From Penicillium oxalicum (Eukaryota > Ascomycota > Eurotiomycetes > Eurotiales > Aspergillaceae), in assembly GCF_001723175.1 (NCBI RefSeq), contig NC_064652.1, positions 1,860,001 through 1,924,000 of the forward strand: a stretch of DNA of 64,000 nt, read 5' to 3'. Below, piece after piece: positions 1-10,933 of this stretch. Made by a program: the position numbers and the translations under genes. The notes below the pieces were generated by a model. It saw only the letters and a list, made by a program, of their open reading frames with translations, was not told where the DNA came from and did not search any database. Position 1 is the first letter of the stretch; the number at the start of each line of letters is the position of its first letter.

Positions 1-889
1 ATGAAATTACTTCTTCGGGATGTGTTTCTGGGGATGCATCCTATGGTAGCTATAAGCTTTTCTGTGATGTTTAGGTGGGGAAGCCTTGAATCTATGATGA
101 AATGGCCCGTCGATAAATTGATTATATTTTTGAATCGCGAGATGAGTGCTTCAAAGTTTGAAATGTGTGTGCACGACTGAAACAATTTTTTTCCATTCGA
201 ATATCTGCAGCTGATAAGGTTGAAGCCGGGGCCCAACATCAATGATCAGTTTCCCGGATGGATGTGGCTCTGCTTTGGTTCTAATGGTCCAGTGGTCTTC
301 TTGGTAATTTAGAGAGCTTTTCATGGGCTGTTTGACGCCTGAAAAGTGTCAAATCCTGGAAACAACTCATTTTGGGGGTCCAGTATCACTCAAAATAGCA
401 TGGAGCGTCCTACAAAAAGATTTGTCGTGAATTTCTAGATCAGTCACGAGCACCCAATTTTTAGCCCAGGAATACCATCAGGGTCATATCACTGCTTTGA
501 ATTGACATTTGCATGCATTAAATTTCTCTTGACCAACTCCCTCCAACTCGAGTACGATTCCATCTGCCGACGACAGTTCACAGAATCGTCATATATGGTG
601 GGTGTGATGCGAAGTCGGGATACCTATCGCATCGCAATGGAACTTTCTATTGGTGCCTTGATTCAAAGGCAGCCTACTCCAAATCCCTACCTCGGAGATG
701 CGCCGTGTGGGGAAATCGCCGAGACCGGATGGGGGCTGGTGAAAGAGTTATGTATGCACGCAACGGAGGGTCAATGATCATTTTGCACTGATGATCCCTC
801 AAGATCCTTTATTCTAGCTTGAGCAGTGTCTGTCCAAGGGGTTTGATTGAGTTGTTTGAGCTTCATTTGGGCCTATACTTCCATTTCTC
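1..889. other. Intergenic, left edge
   Basis: No open frame here resembles a known protein. A 91-codon frame at 502-777 has no recognisable motif. The right part is presumably the promoter and 5' leader of the succinyl-CoA ligase-like gene. I see no repeat or RNA gene. Confidence 0.5.
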
Positions 890-3463
890 ATGATGGCTGT
901 GCGATCTGTGCCGCGGCTCAGTCCCCGCATGGGCGCGCGGCTGACGAGACAGTTCTCGAAATCTTCTCGAGCTTATAGCTACGCTGATACACTTTCCAAT
1001 CTCAAGATTGGGACCCATACGCGTGTCCTGTTCCAAGGATTTACAGGTGAGTTACAGTCCGAGTCTTGTCGCATTGGTGAAATTGGCTAAGCCTGGGGAT
1101 GGATAGGCCGGCAAGCGACTGCAAATGTAAAAGAGTCTTTGGAATGGGGCACCAAGATCGTGGGGGGTGTCAAACCTGGAGTGGAAGGAGAACATCTAGG
1201 CTTGCCTATTTTCCCATCTGTTAAAGTGGTATGTGCTGCATGGATTGCCGGCGAGACCTGGCCCTCCGACAAGCAAACTGTCCGTCTACTAATGTCGCGT
1301 TGGAAGCTCTCTAGGCTCAACAAAATGCAAGGCCAGATGCTTCTGCTATTTATGTGCCAGGGAATCAGACTGCCAGTGCTATTGAAGAGGCCATCGAGGC
1401 AGAAATTCCGCTGGTGGTGGCTGTGGCCGAACATGTCCCGATCCATGATATTTTGAGAGTGAGTGGTTTGTCCCCAGACTGTGTGCAACAAACTTCCTAA
1501 AAGCTCCACCCAGGTTCATTCGATGCTTCAGACTCAATCCAAGACTCGCCTTGTTGGGGCAAACTGTCCCGGGATCATCTCCGCGATCGGAAAGTGCCGC
1601 ATTGGCTTTCAGCCTCTCCCATGCTTTGCACCAGGTAACATTGGCATCGTGGCGAAATCGGGGACCCTGAGCTATGAGACTGTCGCCTCGACGACTCGGG
1701 CTGGTCTCGGGCAAAGTTTGTGCATCAGTATGGGTGGTGATGTTCTGGCTGGAACAAACTTTGTTGACGCGTTAAAGGTCTTTGAGCACGACGATGATAC
1801 CCAGGGAATCATTCTGGTCGGTGAGATTGGAGGCACGGCAGAGATGGACGCAGCGGAGTGGATCAAGGATTACCGGCAAAGAACTGCGGATCCCAAGTAA
1901 GTTGATCGCTGTGAAGCTTGTGGCTTTTGGAAATCATGGTAACCCTTCATGGTAGGCCCATCATGGGTCTTGTCGGGGGTCTCGAAGCTCCCTCCGGGCG
2001 AGTCATGGGACACGCAGGCGCTTGGGCTGCGGCAGGTGAGCCTGATGCTCGAACAAAGTACCGCGCTTTGGAACAAGCTGGCGTGGTCATGGTCAACCAT
2101 CCCGAGAAGTTTGGAAATGAAATGAAAATTCTCCTCGCGGACAGAGCTTCAAGGAATCGCGCACATGTTGGTTCACTCCCTACGAGCCAGAGAAAATTTT
2201 TGCCCTCCAGCTGACTGGTTCCTCAAAAAGAATCTCCGCAGTACCGGCTCACAGACACGAGGATATCATACGGCAAGACGAATGAATTCAACTTCTGTGC
2301 TTGGGTTGCAGCAGAAGCGCAGCCTCTATCTCAAGCGATCTCAAGCGCTAGAGATCCTAAGGCAGAAGTCCATTCCCGTCAATGAGGAAGACTCCAGCCC
2401 TAGCGGCCTGCTTTCCATATCTGTGGACCGATCGGCCTTATCTCCATGCATTGTGGCTGTTTCGGGCTCAGAATTCGATCTGGACCGTTCGAAGAGGATT
2501 CCATTCAGCTATACGCAGACTACATTGAAGAACCAACCTCTGGTGGCCAGCGTTGCGACCCATTTGAGTATTCCGCCGTCGTCCCAGGGCCAACTGGGGG
2601 ACATCATCCAGGCGTTATGGGAGATCTTCAAAGAGAAAGAAGCCTTTGTTTTGGAATGTGGCGTTACCGTCTCTGTTGAAGGCAACGTGACTGTTTGCCG
2701 AGCCCGATTCGGGTTTGACGATGCCGCATATCGTAGCTCAGGGCGTCAGGAAGACATCCATCGCCTGCGAAACAAAGCCGAGGAGGTCCCCGAGGAGGTA
2801 GAAGCCGAGAAGGATGGCATTGTCTATGTCAAGTATGTTTGCAAAATGTGGTTTCTCTCCAGGGCTCCAAGCAGAGGCTAATGATGCACAGATTGCAAGG
2901 CGAAGGCAGCATTGGCACTCTAGGTAAATATTTCACCATTCATATCTCTGCCGCTCTGGGGACTATCACGGTTGTTCTCACACTATCCTCTAGTGAATGG
3001 TGCTGGACTTGCCATGAACACGGTCGACGCGCTGACCATCCACGGTGGCCATTGTGCGAACTTCCTTGACACTGGGGGTAAAGCTACCTCGGAGACCGTC
3101 AAGTCGTCCTTCCGCATCATCTGTTCGGATCCACGCGTCAAGGCCATCTTTGTCAACATCTTTGGTGGACTGACACGCTGCGATATGATTGCCGAGGGAA
3201 TCATCATGGCCTTCCGCGATTTGGATATGCAAGTGCCCGTCGTAGTACGACTGCGCGGGACCAACGAGGAACTAGGCCAAACCATGGTGAGTCTCTCCAA
3301 GCCGCCCACTCCCCCCCCTCCGGAGCTCTGTTCATACAGACTCGTGGTCTCGAAGCGAGTTAACCAAGATGGGTAGATTGCCCAAAGCGGTCTTCCGCTT
3401 CATGCATTTGACGGGTTTGAGGATGCTGCCCAAAAAGTGATCTCTCTGGCAGGGAGTCGATAA
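890..3463 (+). CDS. Fused succinyl-CoA ligase-like protein, alpha half then beta half
   Basis: The protein joins a SucD/Lsc1-like alpha subunit to a SucC/Lsc2-like beta subunit. Proposed exons are 890-1046, 1107-1228, 1315-1458, 1514-1896, 1956-2170, 2211-2832, 2892-2923, 2994-3286 and 3377-3463. The N-terminus is rich in Arg and Ser ([20 protein letters not shown]), as expected of a mitochondrial presequence. The alpha half carries the CoA-binding start ([13 protein letters not shown]), KSGTLSYE and the phospho-histidine motif GHAGA near 2010. The beta half keeps the C-terminal ligase domain ([21 protein letters not shown]), but its ATP-grasp region is strongly diverged. Family enzymes convert succinyl-CoA to succinate with NTP formation in the TCA cycle as separate alpha and beta chains. 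The order here is opposite to that of ATP-citrate lyase. Activity is uncertain; it could be a non-catalytic paralogue. The 2171-2210 intron is the weakest junction. Confidence 0.85.
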
Positions 3464-4242
3464 ACGCCCTGGCCGTCTAGACGTAGACTGAACCTCGGCA
3501 CATAATCCACATGACGCTTTAAAGAATCTGTTCTGCACACTTCCCGTCTCAAGGAAGAGGAGTCAAGTCCAGTCCCAACTAGTTCCACCCACCTTATCTG
3601 CATGGATGATCTTCTCATAAGTAGTAGCGGATCTCATCACGTAAAGCAAGGGAATGGAAGATGGGATGGTCTTCTGCGTTGTCCATACTGCTATTGAGCC
3701 ATTCAGGCATGTTTTTACGTCATGCTCTCACGGATGCGGTCCTGATCGGCCTCGACGAATACAACTTGTGAGATGGGGGATGCGAGGAATGTCACCGGTT
3801 TTAATGTGGCTCCCAATGGGCTTGGCCGAGTACCCCGGAAAAGCCGCCAAAATTTGTCACGCAGTTGCTAACTGCGGACACTGGCTGCAGAATAATGGCC
3901 TTTACCCCCAGTGGGTTAGGCCGCGTCCTCGCGTCTCCACGATCCAAAGATCGAACCAAGGACAGCACGAGACCTTCTCCATCCCTGACGACATCTCCCG
4001 CGATCGTCGGCCTGGTGGCTTTTTCAACACGGTGCATCCCCGCATCCTGGTCTTGTTGATTTCATACTCACAGCCCCATAGTCAACCTTCTGCGCGGGAC
4101 CCCTCCAACCCCCATTAACCGACCTTGGCTTCTAGACTTTGCAAGGCGCATACAGTTCTTCCTACACCGAGACCGACGCTCATCACAATTACACCCGACA
4201 AAACGCCCAATTTGACCAAAGTCCCCCGCCGCCTCACCCACC
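3464..4242. other. Intergenic spacer
   Basis: This spacer separates two genes on the same strand. Frames at 3654-4118 and 3801-4037 have no recognisable motif and overlap on opposite strands, so I do not treat them as genes. It probably holds the 3' end of the ligase-like gene and the promoter of the small acidic protein. Confidence 0.5.
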
Positions 4243-4827
4243 ATGTCTGATCCCAGTGCCGAACTCCAGTCCACACTCCGCCACTTGGCCATTGGCGACC
4301 AAGGCCCCATCAAGGATGTTCGAAGAATCTCAGCGACGACAGAGGTGACGCCGCAACTGGCACCGGGCACATCCAAGCCCAAAAAGTCACCCGCCAAACC
4401 GGTTGCCGATTCATGGGAAGACGAGGCCGATGCCTCCTCCGAGGATGATGAATCGGCCTCCAAGTTCGACAAGGACTCGGTATCTCCATCCATCCTTTCG
4501 CCCACACTGAGTGCGGAAGGCCCACTAGATCCGCCGCCTACGCCCATCTCGCCACAGATCTCAGGTCCCTGGGTGAGTGCGGCACCAAAATCCCCCGCCA
4601 CGACCCAGAGAGACCCCAACCGACGACCTGAGAAACAGACCGCCGTGGCCGGCCGCTTGATCGCCGGCGCCTTGGGGCTGCGGGCACCGAAGCGGACGGA
4701 GGAGCAGCGGGCTTATGACCGGTCGGTGAAGGAGCAGGAGATCAAGCGAAGGAATCGCGAGCGCGAAGAGTTGGCCAAGGCTCAGGAAGAGGAAGAGAAA
4801 GTCAAGGCATCTGTTTGGACCGACTGA
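4243..4827 (+). CDS. Conserved-looking acidic, low-complexity protein of unknown function
   Basis: This is a single-exon frame of 194 codons whose function I do not recognise. The start sits in a good context (caccATGtctg). Residues 1-45 are neutral with one short hydrophobic stretch. Residues 60-80 are acidic (DSWEDEADASSEDDE), and residues 85-125 are rich in Pro and Ser. A small hydrophobic patch, AGRLIAGALGLRAPKR, is followed by a highly charged helix (about 155-190) rich in Arg, Glu and Lys that looks like a coiled coil. The composition suggests a soluble, mostly disordered nuclear or cytoplasmic protein. It is convergent with the SUMO gene. Clean single-frame coding with biased composition and a plausible start supports a real gene; homology is untested. 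Confidence 0.7.
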   Translation: MSDPSAELQSTLRHLAIGDQGPIKDVRRISATTEVTPQLAPGTSKPKKSPAKPVADSWEDEADASSEDDESASKFDKDSVSPSILSPTLSAEGPLDPPPTPISPQISGPWVSAAPKSPATTQRDPNRRPEKQTAVAGRLIAGALGLRAPKRTEEQRAYDRSVKEQEIKRRNREREELAKAQEEEEKVKASVWTD

Positions 4828-5475
4828 GGCCTGGGGCCTTTTGTATGCGTTCTGGAGATCTCCAGGGCTCTGGGTATAGTGGGACTTGTATCACCATTGG
4901 CGTAATGGGTGTCTGTGCGACTGTGATAATCGCGTTCGAGTTGGGTATATAGTAAATTTTGACGGATGCTACTTTGTAGGATCTTCTATTCTAATTTTGC
5001 GCGAGGCTGTCCTCACCTGAAACATTACTATTGCTTGGTTTCATCTGAACACTACGTTTTCCCTTTCCAGGTTTCGTCTCAATCTTATACCTCAAACACA
5101 GGCGTATTGAAAAAAAAATCAAAAAAGGTGGTCGGCCCAGATGAGTATCCAAGGTTCCCTCCGTGTCATTCCAGATCACACCGCTCAGCTACGAGCCTCG
5201 ATTGCCAGAGCTCACGGGGGATGTATAACTCAGTTGGTTGAAAACAGAAGTCTGGTGCACCCCAATCAACCGGTGATGTCTGTGAGATTCATATCTTCGT
5301 AAACTAAAAGGGGAAACAAAGTCAGGGAGTCCAAAAGGCGCCTACTCCCGCAAGGTTGGTCCGCTTCGCTTCATCTAAACGTTCTCCAATCCTGTCACCC
5401 AAAAATGATCGGTTTGTGGTTGTTCAATGAGGAACGGGACAAGAGACGGAGAGTACAGAGCAGAGGCAGGGTAGC
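4828..5475. other. Convergent intergenic spacer
   Basis: This is 3' flank for both the acidic protein and SUMO. It contains A-rich and T-rich tracts near 5108-5125, consistent with 3' UTRs. A short segment near 5222-5236 resembles a tRNA A box but has no partner B box or cloverleaf. Confidence 0.5.
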
Positions 5476-5843
5476 CTACAAAAGGACATCGCCGCCACCA
5501 ATTTGCTCCTGATGAACCTCTAGGGTATCGCCATCGGCCATATCAAGCTACATTACACCCGAGATGTCAGTCACCTGCACTTCCCTTCTGTTCGAGTGAA
5601 AAGCGCGGGTCTCGCTTCAGGACCACTTACCGTGTCTGGCGTGTCCTCTGGGCGCACTCGAGTACCGTCAAACAAAAAGCGGACGGTGGAGATCTGCTTT
5701 CCCTGGCGATCGCAGAAAGCATCCATAAGCTTCTTCAGCTGCGTGGATCGCTTGATCTTGAAGAAGACCTCATTGTTGTTATCGGTGACCTTGATGTTCA
5801 GGTGCTCGCTGGGAGCAGCACCCGCTTCCTGCTCGGCTGACAT
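5476..5843 (-). CDS. SMT3: SUMO (small ubiquitin-like modifier)
   Basis: Two exons, 5631-5843 and 5476-5547, encode 94 residues, which is normal SUMO length. The intron uses GTAAGT and TAG in phase 0. A flexible acidic N-terminus is followed by the beta-grasp fold ([18 protein letters not shown], then [19 protein letters not shown]). The C-terminus is QIGGGDVLL, so Ulp-type proteases should remove the last residues after the Gly-Gly pair. SUMO is attached to lysines of nuclear proteins by the Aos1-Uba2 E1 and Ubc9 E2 and controls transcription, DNA repair and chromosome segregation. The gene is divergent from CMC4, and the two share a 560-bp upstream region. All diagnostic residues are present. 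Confidence 0.97.
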
Positions 5844-6403
5844 GATCGATGATTCTCTGGAAGATAGAGGGAGGCTCTGGTTAGGGTGATGCTAGTGATC
5901 GGAGACAAAGGGCACGCGGGGTACGAACACCGGTGAGGGCGGTGGGAAGAGTCAAGAAGCGCTTCTCAAAGTGGTTCTGTAGAATTACTGTCAACACATG
6001 TCATTAAGCTTGTCGCATGTCAACTATCACCTACCGAGAAGAACGGAAATATCCTTTATGAACGCAATGGAGAGATGGAAGGCGAAATGGAAAATCAGGT
6101 CGAGGTATTGACGATGGCAGAATGGCAATTTGCCCCACAGAATGACGGATAATCTGTTGTTGCGGGTACCGGGCGGTCAACCTGCAGGTGTTGGAACTTA
6201 GTAGTAGGCGGCCCAGATTAGCTAAGAATGCGCCGGAACCTGTTAGGTACACACGTCCGGTTAGAGGCTCAAGATTCAGTAGTTTATGTAGCCCCATATG
6301 TCATAGCAGCGCAGTTGCACATTGGAAGTCTTGTCGGGAAACCTGTACTCCTAACAACATTATTGACGCCATCTTTGACCATCATTCACCTGATTCTGAA
6401 GCT
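5844..6403. promoter_or_regulatory. Shared upstream region of SUMO and CMC4
   Basis: This 560-bp region lies between two divergently transcribed genes and must contain the leaders and promoters of both. I see no long open frame with coding character and cannot point to a specific factor site. Confidence 0.5.
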
Positions 6404-6949
6404 ATGGTATGTCACGTCCCAATTTTCTCTTGAGCATTGGAATACAGGCCACGGGGTGCTTCCACCTTCGTGTCTTCTAACTGCTTTGACGCGGATGCTA
6501 ATCTGAAGCTTTGACAGGGTAACCTCAAGCAAGACCTTTCCCACGAACCGCCTTGTCATCCACGAGCTGTAAGTTTCCCTTCCGAGCAATCTGGCCGGTA
6601 GCTTCCCGTCGCCATGGCCATGTCTGGGTCCTCAAAACGCATGATCCAACAATTTGCTTACACACAGCTCAGTGCGCCATTCAAGGTACGATGCCTCATA
6701 CAGCCCAAGCGTCTTTTTCGCTCCGGTTCCTCATTCTGACCTTTTTCTGGACAACTTGGAAAAGATTGTCTGACGAAGAACTCATACAATGAGGACAAGT
6801 GCCAGGCACAAATCGACGCCCTATATGAGTGCTGCAACGCATTCTACCAGCAACAAGGTGACCAGGCCTCGACCGTCAGCTGTCCCAAGGCAGGTCTACT
6901 GCGTCTGAAGATGAAGCAACGAGCCCAAGCCGCTCAAGACAACAATTGA
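6404..6949 (+). CDS. CMC4: Twin CX9C mitochondrial intermembrane-space protein, Cmc4-like
   Basis: The gene is split into four coding exons: 6404-6406 (the start codon only), 6518-6568, 6673-6685 (13 nt) and 6765-6949. The spliced product has 83 residues; yeast Cmc4 is about 73. It shows the two CX9C blocks of the family: CHPRACAIQDC across the three-way junction and CQAQIDALYEC, with a CC pair. Both form a disulphide-linked helical hairpin. Such proteins are imported into the mitochondrial intermembrane space and oxidised by Mia40. Cmc4 has no firmly assigned role, though relatives act in cytochrome oxidase assembly. Every junction is GT-AG and phases agree. The weak point is exon 1, where a start codon directly abuts the donor GTATGT. 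Confidence 0.9.
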
Positions 6950-7462
6950 CCAGATCAAGGCCGAAGCAAATGATGGGTTCAATTACGAGCATGTTGTGGA
7001 TGGTCACGATTGCATTCTTAGATCTTATGTGGAAAGCATCTGCAGCCAATGGCCTGCAGTTGATGGCATGTAACAGGCCCTCAGAAGCTGAACTCCCATC
7101 TGGAGAGAATCAGACTGTATAAAGGAACTGCTAGATTGCTCTAAGACAATCTTGAGCACGCTAAGAGGCCGCGATGGACCTGAACGACCATTGAAAACTT
7201 TCGTTCCGAGACTCTAATGACTGCCTAATGACATTTGTTGAAGAAAAAAAAAAGAAAGAGGAAAGGACGAAAATGGCTGGTCCATTAAATAATAGAAAAT
7301 CCCGTGCCGATGCGCTAAGCTGTTTTGGGTGAAGGGCCCAACGCGCCCAAGACCAAAAGAGACAAACACGAATTCCCGGGCGCCATCTTTCTCCCCATCA
7401 CGGGTGCATCATCCCGAGCGTCGCATGTTTGTTATTCAGCTTGCTCGGCGTATTGAGAAGCC
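6950..7462. other. Intergenic spacer
   Basis: This is the 3' flank of CMC4 and the promoter of NUP84. It has an A-rich tract at 7240-7265 and no recognisable gene. Confidence 0.5.
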
Positions 7463-10400
7463 ATGGCACCTTTGACAAGGGCCGCGAGATCGGCCGCTTC
7501 AGGTGCGCCCTCAATGCGGTCGCAGGTAAGCGTGTCATATGCCTTCCTTGGCTGCGAATGATCGAGGCTAAACAATACATCATTTTCACCAGGCCCACCC
7601 CCAAGAACCCGAGATCATCAGCATTGACGAGGACGACGACGGCGACCAAATGATGGAAGATGAAGCATCGTATGACGATCAGACAGAGTCCCAGGGGGAT
7701 GAGGACATGGATGATCAAGCAGACGAGGACATGGATGGCGATAGCTTAACCAATGGCTCAGACATCCCTGCCTTGAACACTGACCTGAAATCCTCCAAAG
7801 GCTCGCGCAACCGATCGCAAGGTAAATGATTTTCGCCCAGGCAAACTGCCAAGATCATCTGTGATGGCTGACTAGTCTGTTTCACAGAGTCCCCCAGGCT
7901 GTTCACTGAGTCAGGCGCAGGGGCGAGCGCCCAAGAGATGTTGCGCCCTCTTCGTAAGACTGCAGACCGCGTCACCCGCCAGATCGAAGCCTTCGCAGAG
8001 AAGCTGGACCAGTTCAAACGCAAGAAAACGACAGATGCCTTTCAAAGCGTGCAGGCCGCATACAAACTTGTCGAAAGCTACAGAGACCTGACCCAAAACG
8101 CCATCAACGAGCTCAATCGACAGCAAACTCTCAAGAAGGCTAAGACAAGCTTCCGTGCAAGCAACACGGTCAATGATACTGCGACGGACACGGAATCTCG
8201 GCGCTTGCAACTGCAGGTCGACACCTGGCGACTTCTCCTCAATCTCATCAGCATCGACGAGCCCGCCAGTCGCGCCAGCTTCAAGGAAGGTCAACGGGAC
8301 GCGTTCCAGAACCTGCACCGTTACTCTTCAGATCGTGAGATTTGGGAAGAGTTCATGAATGCGGACCAGTTCGCTTGCGAGTGCGTTCTATCTATGCGTT
8401 GGCTGGAGGAAACTGCCAAGGCGGCGCCTCAGGAGATTGATAATGTGATCAAAGACTTGGAAGATCAGGCCGAGCGAGGTCAAGGCCTCTGGGCGCATGG
8501 CTGGCTGTTCACAAAGGAGGCCATTAAGGGTCACAAGCGATTGCGTGTCTGGCCACAGCCCCTCGAACCGAACGATCCTGCCACGACCCGCGCCCTTTTG
8601 AGCAATGACACCCAAACACCCCTCATCACGCAGCTGGACCCGGATGCATTGACTCGACAGAGGCACAGCTTGCAGAAACAGGACGCTTGCTATGAGCGTG
8701 CAACCTGGATGGCCTGCTGGAAAATGCTTCGTCAAGGCACCAACTGGACTGTTGTCCGAGATTGGGCTCAAAGCCGTCTTGAGAGCTGGAGAGCTGTGAG
8801 CCTCTGTGGATCAAGCGTCGACGCATCTACTGCCAAAACACGGACGCCAGCGGATGATGGAATGACTCGTCTGATGAACAGCCGTTCGCAGGATTCCTGG
8901 CGTGCGGCTTGTCTTGCGCTAACCAAAGATGCGAGTACTGGAGATTACGAGAAAGCAGTCTATGCTCTGCTCTGCGGAGAGACCGAGCCAGCGGCCAAGG
9001 TGTGCGAGACATGGGATGATTATCTATATGTCTACCTCAATCGCGTCGTTCTGTTACGGTATCAGGGATTCTGTAGACAGCTGCAGCGCAAGCTGAGCCA
9101 GTCGCCTACTGACCCTGTGGTGTTCCAGCCCGAGCCTGCTGGGCATGCGGATCTTCAGAAGTATGTCCAGTTCCTGCGGGGTGTCGAGGCGTTGAGTAGC
9201 GAGGCTCGCGAGCCGTTCCGTCACATCCAAGCGGCCATTTTGAGCAAGAGCTACGGATCATTCTTCAGTGAGCTATCACAGGCCGTATCTCACCTCGGCA
9301 TCAGGAAGCACGGGAAGAGCTCGTACATTCCAGATGTGACGACCTCTAAGGTAGACGAGGCGATGATCATTACGGCCGAAGATCTAGACGCTTTACAAAT
9401 GGCGACTCACATGTACGTGATTGTCAACTCCCTGGGTTACGTCCCAGAGGATGATCGCTTCATGGAGACGGCGTCTGTCGTGGTCACTGGGTACATCGCT
9501 GCCTTACAGGAGAAATGCTTACCCGATCTCATCCCATCTTACGCTGCGCTTCTACCCACGGAGAAGTGCAATGGTGTACTCTCGAAGATTTTGATTGATA
9601 TCGTGGACTTCGAGGATCGACACTATCAACTTCGGGCAATCAAGAAACACGGCATTGACATCAATGCCGTGCTCGACGCGCAATGGTCTTGGCTCAGTGC
9701 TGGTGTTTCTTTGATTGAACACTCTGCAGGTCTGACTGGCTACTCCCGCGTAAGGAGACTGCCGGACGGAACTCGTGTGTTGATGCCTCCCAAGAAAGAT
9801 CTCATTGGAACAAGTGTCGCCATTGAGGATGAGCGGATGATTCGTAATCTGGAATGGCTTCGTTGCGTCGGTGACCAGTGGCCTAAGATTTGTTCCCGAG
9901 GGCGGTGGATGTATCGCAAGTTCTTTGGTAGGTTGGCAAAATCGGGGAATCAATTCTCCTTCTCTGGTGGCTTTTTATTCGGACTAACATTTGGCTAGTT
10001 GCTGGGAAGCTGGCTGCTGCCCGAGAGCTTGGTCATCGAATTCGCATGGCCGACGTGTCTCACGAGACTTTCAACATGGACGTGTTCGAGTTCCCTGATC
10101 TAGCTCCCACGGTGGAGGAGGAAACGCCCCTCAGCCCTATCAAGTCTAAGCGTAATCGTGCCAACCGACGGAGCATATCAAGTCTCAATGGTACTACCAA
10201 CGGCGTTCAAAAATCCGCTTATCAACAGGCCGTCCACATGTGGAACCTTGAAGCAATGGCACTTGGCTTCGATGCCCTGGAGCAGTTTGCTATTGTCTAT
10301 GATCAGTCTTCAAAGTCGGTCCCCTCCCTGTCGGTACATTCAGGAAGCATTAAATACTGACTCGTTTCAAGGACCAAACGCCGCAGAGATTCCGGATCTG

Positions 10401-10933
10401 TGAGAGATTTCATGGCAGAGCTCGAGGCTCTTTTGCAGGAAATTGAGGACTGCGTGGGCTTGATTGTGGAGGAATGGCTCGGAAAGTCAGATGACGGTAA
10501 GTGTCAGATTTGATCTCGATGCTGAGTGGCTCTTTTGGGAGTAGAACACTGACTTGCTGCTTTAGCTGATGAGGAACGTGACTTTGAGCATATTCGTCGG
10601 ACTTATCTGCCCGAAATCGTCCTCGACTACCACAATGCTCTGTATTATGCCAGCCATGCCCTTGAGAAGCCCAACCTTCTCTCGCAATGCATGACTGTGT
10701 CCATATGGGTGGCCAACAATGCTCATTTGACGCGCAGTTTCACGGAGGCACGGCGCATGTCTGAGCTAGTGGATTGCTTGGCACTGGCAAGCAAGGCCAT
10801 GGTTCTCACCGACCCGAAGAATGATGTCACATTCCCCAACGGCCAGACCCTAGGTATCTGGCGAGTCAGCGTGTCCGAAGAAGATGATGATGCTGGCTTG
10901 TCTCACTCGCGCGGGCAGATTGCGGCAAATTAG
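7463..10933 (+). CDS. NUP84: Nucleoporin Nup84/Nup107, Y-complex subunit
   Basis: Six exons are inferred: 7463-7525, 7593-7821, 7888-9927, from 9999 to near 10312 or 10330, from 10373, and the last ending at 10933. The product has roughly 1,045 residues. An acidic, disordered N-terminus (EDDDGDQMMEDE) precedes the all-helical Nup84/Nup107 fold. Recognisable blocks include WLEETAKAAP, AHGWLFTKEAIKGHKRLRVW, the W-rich ERATWMACWKML, and the C-terminal LPEIVLDYHNALYYAS and SIWVANN. The protein is a scaffold subunit of the Y-shaped Nup107-160 complex of the nuclear pore. It connects to Nup133 through its C-terminus and to Nup145C through the middle. The intron near 10313-10372 has two possible GTCGGT donors, both in frame. 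The first exon uses the ATG at 7463. Confidence 0.93.

Noticed and set aside
3654..4118. 154-codon plus-strand frame upstream of the acidic protein
   Set aside because: It has no motif, conflicts with a minus-strand frame in the same place, and lies in a likely promoter.
5218..5285. tRNA-like segment with an A-box-like TAACTCAGTTGG
   Set aside because: There is no B box downstream and no cloverleaf stems form, so it is a chance match or at most a remnant.
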